Assembly: GCF_937976295.1 (NCBI RefSeq) | Contig: NZ_CALJRY010000215.1 | Location: forward strand, 1-19,065 | Direction: 5' to 3' | Length of the DNA: 19,065 nt | From: an uncultured Rothia sp. | Lineage (GTDB): Bacteria > Actinomycetota > Actinomycetes > Actinomycetales > Micrococcaceae | In this document: positions 15,614-19,065 of the stretch, in pieces | Layout of the letters: the number at the start of each line of letters is the position of its first letter | How positions within the stretch are numbered: position 1 is the stretch's first letter | Position numbers and translations under genes: made by a program | The notes under the pieces: generated by a model | The model's database searches: none | What the model was told of the DNA's origin: nothing | What the model saw: only the letters and a program-made list of their open reading frames with translations

Positions 15614-15625
15614 ACTACTAGCTTA
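15614..15625 (-). promoter_or_regulatory. ftsY: -10-like box of a probable leaderless ftsY promoter
   Basis: Minus-strand TAAGCT (15620-15625) is followed by six bases and then GTG at 15613. There is no Shine-Dalgarno sequence. The layout is the same as at polA. Confidence 0.45.
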
Positions 15626-15781
15626 CCGGTTTGGGCGGTTTGGCTGGTCGAGATTACGCGCATGCCCGGCTGTCGGCGGAGTAGACTGGACACTGTTAAC
15701 TTTTTTAGCCGAGCACATGATGGGCGGTTGCGGGTGGGGCCCGCGGCTGCCGTACGGCACCACACGATTTCGAGGATGAAC

Positions 15782-17191
15782 ATGAGGAACCCTGCCAAAA
15801 CACCGCCTGTTTTTGACCCGCGCACGATTGACCCGAACCGTGTGCCGACCGGTTTGAAGGTTCTGATTGTTGCGTCGTTCATGATTGCGGTGGGTTTTGG
15901 TTTGGTGGCGCCGGTGCTGCCGAACTATGCGCAGAATTTTAATGCCACGGTCACTATGGCGACGATGGTGGTTTCTGCGTTGGCGATTACGCGCCTGATT
16001 TTTGCGCCGTCTGCGGGTCAGCTGATTACCCGTTGGGGTGAGCGTCCGGTGTACACGATCGGCATGCTGATTGTGTCGGTAACGTCGTTTATGATTGCGT
16101 TCGCCTGGGATTACTGGGTGCTGCTGGCTTCGCGCGCGGTGGCGGGTATCGGCTCAGTCATGTTCACGGTCTCTGCGATGGGTCTGTTGGTGCGCCTGTC
16201 CCCGGCTCATATGCGTGGCCGTATTTCGGGCTATTATGCGACGGCGTTCCTGCTGGGTAACCTGCTGGGCCCGGTGATTGCGAGCGCGCTGGCGCCGTTT
16301 GGTATGCGTGCGCCGTTCATTGTGTACGGTTTTTCGCTGCTGGCGGCGGGCCTGATTGTGTGGTTCATGATGCCCTCGCAGGCGGCGTTGGAGGCGGAGC
16401 GTGACGCGATTATGGAGGCGGCGGCGCTGGCTGAGGGTAAGGGCACCGGGGTGTTGCCGTCGGCGGCGGATTCCCCTGCTGGTGCCCAGACTGGTGCATC
16501 CGGTCAGGGCGCTAAGTCTGAGTCTTCTTCGGGTAAGAGCGAGCTTCCGGCGATGACGGTTCGTGATGCATTGAAGTTCTCGAATTACCGTTCTGCGTTG
16601 GTTTCGAATTGGGCGATTGGCTGGTCGGTGTTTGGTGTGCAGTCGTCGATTATTCCGTTGGCGGCGGCGTATTTGGCGACTGGCGGTGATATGTCGAATT
16701 CGGTTGCGGGTACTTTGTTGGCGTCTTTGGCGATGGCGACGAACTCGTTTGGTAATGCGTTGACGCAGACGTTCTCGGGTCGTTTTTCGGATCGTTTTGG
16801 TCGCCGTGTGATGGCGTTTTCGGGTCTGCTGTTGGCGGGTTCTGCGGTGACGTTTATGGGTTTCGCGCCGGTGGCGTGGGTGTTTGTGTCGTTGACGGCG
16901 TGTTTGGGTATTGGTGCGGCGTTTATGGGCCCGTCGATTCAGGCTGCGGTGTCTGATGTGATTGGTACTCGCCGTAGTGGTGGTCAGGTGTTGGCGGTGT
17001 ATCAGATGTGTAGTGATTTCGGTATGATTTTGGGTCCGCTGGTGGCTGGTTTGATTGCGGATGCGTGGGGCTTTGTTCCGGCGTTTATCGTCAGTGGTTT
17101 GTTGCTGGTGGCGGCGGCGTTTACGTGGGCGCCGTTCCGTAAGGCGACCTGGCCGAAGGATATTGCGGACGCGGACTATACGGGCCGCTAA
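15782..17191 (+). CDS. MFS transporter, DHA1-type drug efflux candidate
   Basis: A 469-aa major facilitator superfamily protein with about 12 predicted membrane helices in two halves. Motif-A-like loops appear in both halves: A-G-Q-L-I-T-R-W-G-E-R-P (about 77-88) and S-G-R-F-S-D-R-F-G-R-R-V (about 335-346). A long hydrophilic Ser/Gly/Ala-rich central loop (about 215-268) joins the halves. Sequence style points to the DHA1 proton-antiport drug or metabolite exporters, but no substrate can be given. The start is placed at 15782 because AGGA at 15773-15776 is five bases upstream; an ATG at 15776 (two codons longer) has GAGG too close, and a longer frame to 15662 would add 40 untypical residues. 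It is divergent from ftsY across about 170 bases and ends before a strong terminator. Confidence 0.92.
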   Translation: MRNPAKTPPVFDPRTIDPNRVPTGLKVLIVASFMIAVGFGLVAPVLPNYAQNFNATVTMATMVVSALAITRLIFAPSAGQLITRWGERPVYTIGMLIVSVTSFMIAFAWDYWVLLASRAVAGIGSVMFTVSAMGLLVRLSPAHMRGRISGYYATAFLLGNLLGPVIASALAPFGMRAPFIVYGFSLLAAGLIVWFMMPSQAALEAERDAIMEAAALAEGKGTGVLPSAADSPAGAQTGASGQGAKSESSSGKSELPAMTVRDALKFSNYRSALVSNWAIGWSVFGVQSSIIPLAAAYLATGGDMSNSVAGTLLASLAMATNSFGNALTQTFSGRFSDRFGRRVMAFSGLLLAGSAVTFMGFAPVAWVFVSLTACLGIGAAFMGPSIQAAVSDVIGTRRSGGQVLAVYQMCSDFGMILGPLVAGLIADAWGFVPAFIVSGLLLVAAAFTWAPFRKATWPKDIADADYTGR

Positions 17192-17209
17192 GAGCTCGCT
17201 AATAGGTTA

Positions 17210-17260
17210 AAAGCCGGTGCCCGGTTCCTCCTGAGTAGGTAGGAACCGGGCACCGGCTTT
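17210..17260. terminator. Strong bidirectional hairpin between MFS and GT-C genes
   Basis: Perfect 20-bp arms (17210-17229 and 17241-17260) enclose an 11-nt loop, ending in CGGCTTT on the plus strand and the same with TTT on the minus strand. It lies between convergent genes. Confidence 0.95.
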
Positions 17261-17277
17261 ATACATCTATTTTGATT

Positions 17278-18720
17278 TTAGGGTAGCAGCCAGACGGGGC
17301 CAATAACGTCCGGGCCGCCCCAGAGCAGTCGCATCCACAGGGCGGATCCGAGCAGACCCGCCAGCACCAGCAGGAGGCGGTACATGCGGCTCTTCGGCAG
17401 GTAGGCTGCGATTAGCAGCGACAGGGGGAACACCGGCAGCAGAATACGCACGGTGGATGACGTGGGGAGCCAGAAGATGAACAGGTATCCGGCGTAGCAG
17501 GCGGTCCACAGCCACAGGGCGGGGTGCAGCAGGGTGCGGGTGAATTTCTGCGACATCCACCAGTAGAAGCTCAGGATGAGGAGCACCAGGCCCGCCCACA
17601 TGATGATGGCGGGTACGGAGCCTACGAAGTAGAGGTTGAACTGGTGGACCCATTGGGCGAAGTATTGGTGGCCGTCTTCAACCTTGCGGAAGCTCCAGCC
17701 GAGTTCCGTGGCGAGGTACGCATCCATACGTCCGGTGCGCAGGGCCGCGTGTAGGGGGTGCACGAAAGCAAAACTGCACACCAGCAGTGCGCCGAGGAGT
17801 TGCCCGAAGCGTCCACGGAACGCAGCCCATGCATCCGACAGTACGGACTGTGAGGGTTCGTCGGCGCGGCGGGTGAGGTAGTCAGATACGGTGCACCACA
17901 GCCACCACAGACCCACAAAGGCGCCGAGCGGCACACCCAGGGGGCGGGACAGCGCCGTTAGAAGAGCAACGGGCAGGAGCAGGATGTAGCGACCGCGCGC
18001 CACACACCACACGCTCAGGGCAAGGAGCAGGGTGGAAAGAGCTTCGGCGTATCCGGTGATGAAGATGGGGCTTGCGGGGCTGAACGCGTACACGGCGAGC
18101 GCCCACAGGGCGATGCGGTTTCGGCTCTCATCACCAACGAGGGCGCGGGTGTCGAAGATGCCGCGGTCGCGCCAGTTCAGGCTGCCGATGAAGAGGCGGT
18201 AGAGTACGACCGCCAGGGCGAGGCCGGCGGCGAGGCTGACGCCGACTGCGGCGAGGCGGTAGTCGATACCGAAAATATCAGCGACTTTGCCGCTGATCAT
18301 TGAGTGGAGGGGCATAAACGCCCATGAGTTGAAGGATACGGACCCGTCAGCGCGGAGGGGTAGCTCGGTGGGGTACCACTCTTTGTAGATGCCCTGGTAC
18401 CAGCCGGCGTCCCAGATGTTGAGGTAGGAGAGGAGGCCGTGATGGTTTTTGTTTTCGTGGCTGAGGGGGTTTCGCTGGTCTTCGGCGAGCGAGTATGCGA
18501 AGGTTGCGAGGTGGGTTGCGCAGGCTAGTGCCCAGATGATGAGGGCGGGTATCCAGGTGCGGTAGGCGGCAAGCTTCTGGGGGTTGGGTGACTCGGTGTT
18601 ACGCACCCGGGTTTCAGCTGAGGGACGTGACGCTTTGAGGGTGGGTACGGGACCGGTGGAAGATCCGGATGTGAGGTCACGTTCGATAAAGGATGCAGAT
18701 TTTCCTGGGGATTGAGCCAT
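17278..18720 (-). CDS. GT-C membrane glycosyltransferase, PIG-V mannosyltransferase-like
   Basis: A 480-aa polytopic membrane protein. After a hydrophilic N-terminal tail (about 1-45), a first helix is followed by an extracytoplasmic loop with Y-L-N-I-W-D-A-G-W-Y (about 99-108) and a W-A-F-M-P-L-H stretch. This W-D-x-x-W-Y plus downstream F-x-P-L pattern is typical of GT-C enzymes using lipid-linked sugars, and of PIG-V-like mannosyltransferases in particular, where the Asp is catalytic. Actinobacterial relatives act in cell-envelope mannolipid or protein mannosylation; the acceptor here is unknown. The start at 18720 is preferred because the 47 residues of the longer frame are poorly ordered. 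TACACT at 18733-18738 would give a leader of only five or six bases. It converges on the MFS gene. Confidence 0.8.
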   Translation of the reverse strand: MAQSPGKSASFIERDLTSGSSTGPVPTLKASRPSAETRVRNTESPNPQKLAAYRTWIPALIIWALACATHLATFAYSLAEDQRNPLSHENKNHHGLLSYLNIWDAGWYQGIYKEWYPTELPLRADGSVSFNSWAFMPLHSMISGKVADIFGIDYRLAAVGVSLAAGLALAVVLYRLFIGSLNWRDRGIFDTRALVGDESRNRIALWALAVYAFSPASPIFITGYAEALSTLLLALSVWCVARGRYILLLPVALLTALSRPLGVPLGAFVGLWWLWCTVSDYLTRRADEPSQSVLSDAWAAFRGRFGQLLGALLVCSFAFVHPLHAALRTGRMDAYLATELGWSFRKVEDGHQYFAQWVHQFNLYFVGSVPAIIMWAGLVLLILSFYWWMSQKFTRTLLHPALWLWTACYAGYLFIFWLPTSSTVRILLPVFPLSLLIAAYLPKSRMYRLLLVLAGLLGSALWMRLLWGGPDVIGPVWLLP

Positions 18721-18732
18721 AGTATTCTCGCG

Positions 18733-18738
18733 AGTGTA
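18733..18738 (-). promoter_or_regulatory. Candidate -10 box for the GT-C gene
   Basis: Minus-strand TACACT lies 12 bases upstream of the ATG at 18720, giving a very short leader. The same hexamer is found before polA and the thioesterase gene. No ribosome site is evident. Confidence 0.35.
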
Positions 18739-18924
18739 GTGTGGACGCATAATGGATATTCGGCGCCGTATCGATTGAACCGTGTCTATTAGATACGGTG
18801 GGTACTGCCCGATCAACAGGAGTGGTGCAATTTGGTGAAATATCCATGTGTAGACTATCAACGAACTGACTGCGCCTCAATGTGAACGCGCTATTCCTGC
18901 TGATTATGACGAAAGAGATGCGTG

Positions 18925-18958
18925 AAGCCGGTGCCTGCTGAATAGCAGACACCGGCTT
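18925..18958. terminator. Hairpin near the right end
   Basis: Outer arms AAGCCGGTG (18925-18933) and CACCGGCTT (18950-18958), one C-A mismatch, inner arms CTGCT/AGCAG, and loop GAAT. Its outer arms are the same as those of the terminator at 17210-17260. The gene it would serve lies outside the window, probably to the right on the minus strand. Confidence 0.7.
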
Positions 18959-18969
18959 TATGCGTATGA

Positions 18970-19051
18970 GAGGTGAGCTAACTAGAGAAGGCAACCACGT
19001 ACCAACCTCATATACCCCAGACCGAGGCGAGCTGACCCGAGAAGGAAACCA
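18970..19051. repeat. Imperfect 28-bp direct repeat, 54-bp period
   Basis: Copies at 18970-18997 (starting gaggtgagctaactagagaa) and 19024-19051 (starting gaggcgagctgacccgagaa) match at about 23 of 28 positions. The last base of the second copy is also the first base of the adapter match. With only two copies no array can be claimed. Confidence 0.6.
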
Positions 19052-19065
19052 GATCGGAAGAGCAC
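19051..19065 (+). other. Probable Illumina adapter remnant
   Basis: The final 15 bases, agatcggaagagcac, equal the first 15 bases of the Illumina TruSeq read-1 adapter. They are most likely untrimmed read-through at a contig end rather than genome sequence. Confidence 0.88.

Larger units (their letters stand above)
18721..19065. other. Gene-free right end of the window
   Basis: No credible gene is seen in these 345 bases. They contain the GT-C gene promoter candidate (18733-18738), a terminator-like hairpin (18925-18958), an imperfect 28-bp direct repeat (18970-18997 and 19024-19051), and terminal bases that match a sequencing adapter (19051-19065). Confidence 0.6.

Noticed and set aside
15662..15781. 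Longer N-terminus for the MFS transporter
   Set aside because: The 40 extra residues are basic and untypical, and the ATG at 15782 has a properly spaced AGGA.
18721..18861. Longer N-terminus for the GT-C protein
   Set aside because: No ribosome site or promoter supports it and the extension does not look like a signal or membrane segment of this family.
18970..19051. Start of a CRISPR array
   Set aside because: Only two imperfect 28-bp copies (about 5 mismatches) are present, with no cas genes and an assembly end; real CRISPR repeats are nearly identical.

Overview
The window looks like chromosomal DNA from a high-GC actinobacterium. The best guess is the Micrococcaceae (order Micrococcales), possibly Rothia. 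The grounds are the gene set (polA, a hotdog thioesterase and an ANTAR response regulator close together, and an FtsY with an N-terminal membrane anchor), GC-rich codon use, and several genes with a -10-like hexamer just 6-7 nt before a GTG or ATG, as in leaderless actinobacterial transcripts. Genus is an inference. The last 15 bases match the start of the Illumina TruSeq adapter, so the window probably ends at a contig end and those bases are not genomic.

Left part (1-8100), housekeeping and metabolism: polA (minus); a DAACS-family sodium-coupled symporter (plus); a YdiI/MenI-like acyl-CoA thioesterase (plus); a small two-helix membrane protein (plus); a strong terminator; pdtaR (minus), an antitermination-type response regulator; then a PIN_8-like protein (plus) whose final acidic motif is altered. 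Short tandem repeats (13-23 bp units) sit in three of the intergenic gaps.

Middle part (about 8139-12930): an AT-rich block, clearly different from its GC-rich surroundings, holding a two-gene restriction-modification system on the minus strand. The promoter-proximal gene is a 530-aa adenine methyltransferase. It overlaps by one base (TAATG) a 987-aa fused nuclease-methyltransferase-specificity protein. The sizes and domain plan resemble the Eco57I-type (type IIG plus companion methylase) systems. This block is most likely horizontally acquired. A gene-poor stretch (12807-13234) and a GC-rich gene for an unrecognised 349-aa protein follow.

Two hairpins with identical 17-bp arms and different 3-nt loops lie at 8102-8138 and 14436-14472. 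Together they bracket the restriction-modification genes and the 349-aa gene. The right one is the likely ftsY terminator; the left one lies between the convergent PIN-like and restriction genes.

Right part (14492-19065): ftsY (minus), a divergent MFS transporter (plus), a 20-bp-stem bidirectional terminator, and a GT-C/PIG-V-like membrane mannosyltransferase candidate (minus). A gene-free tail follows with a second terminator-like hairpin, an imperfect 28-bp direct repeat and the adapter remnant.

I did not find a clearly new biological system. The best leads are the hairpin-bracketed restriction-modification island, the PIN_8-like protein beside it with an altered active site, and the symporter lacking the substrate-carboxylate arginine.
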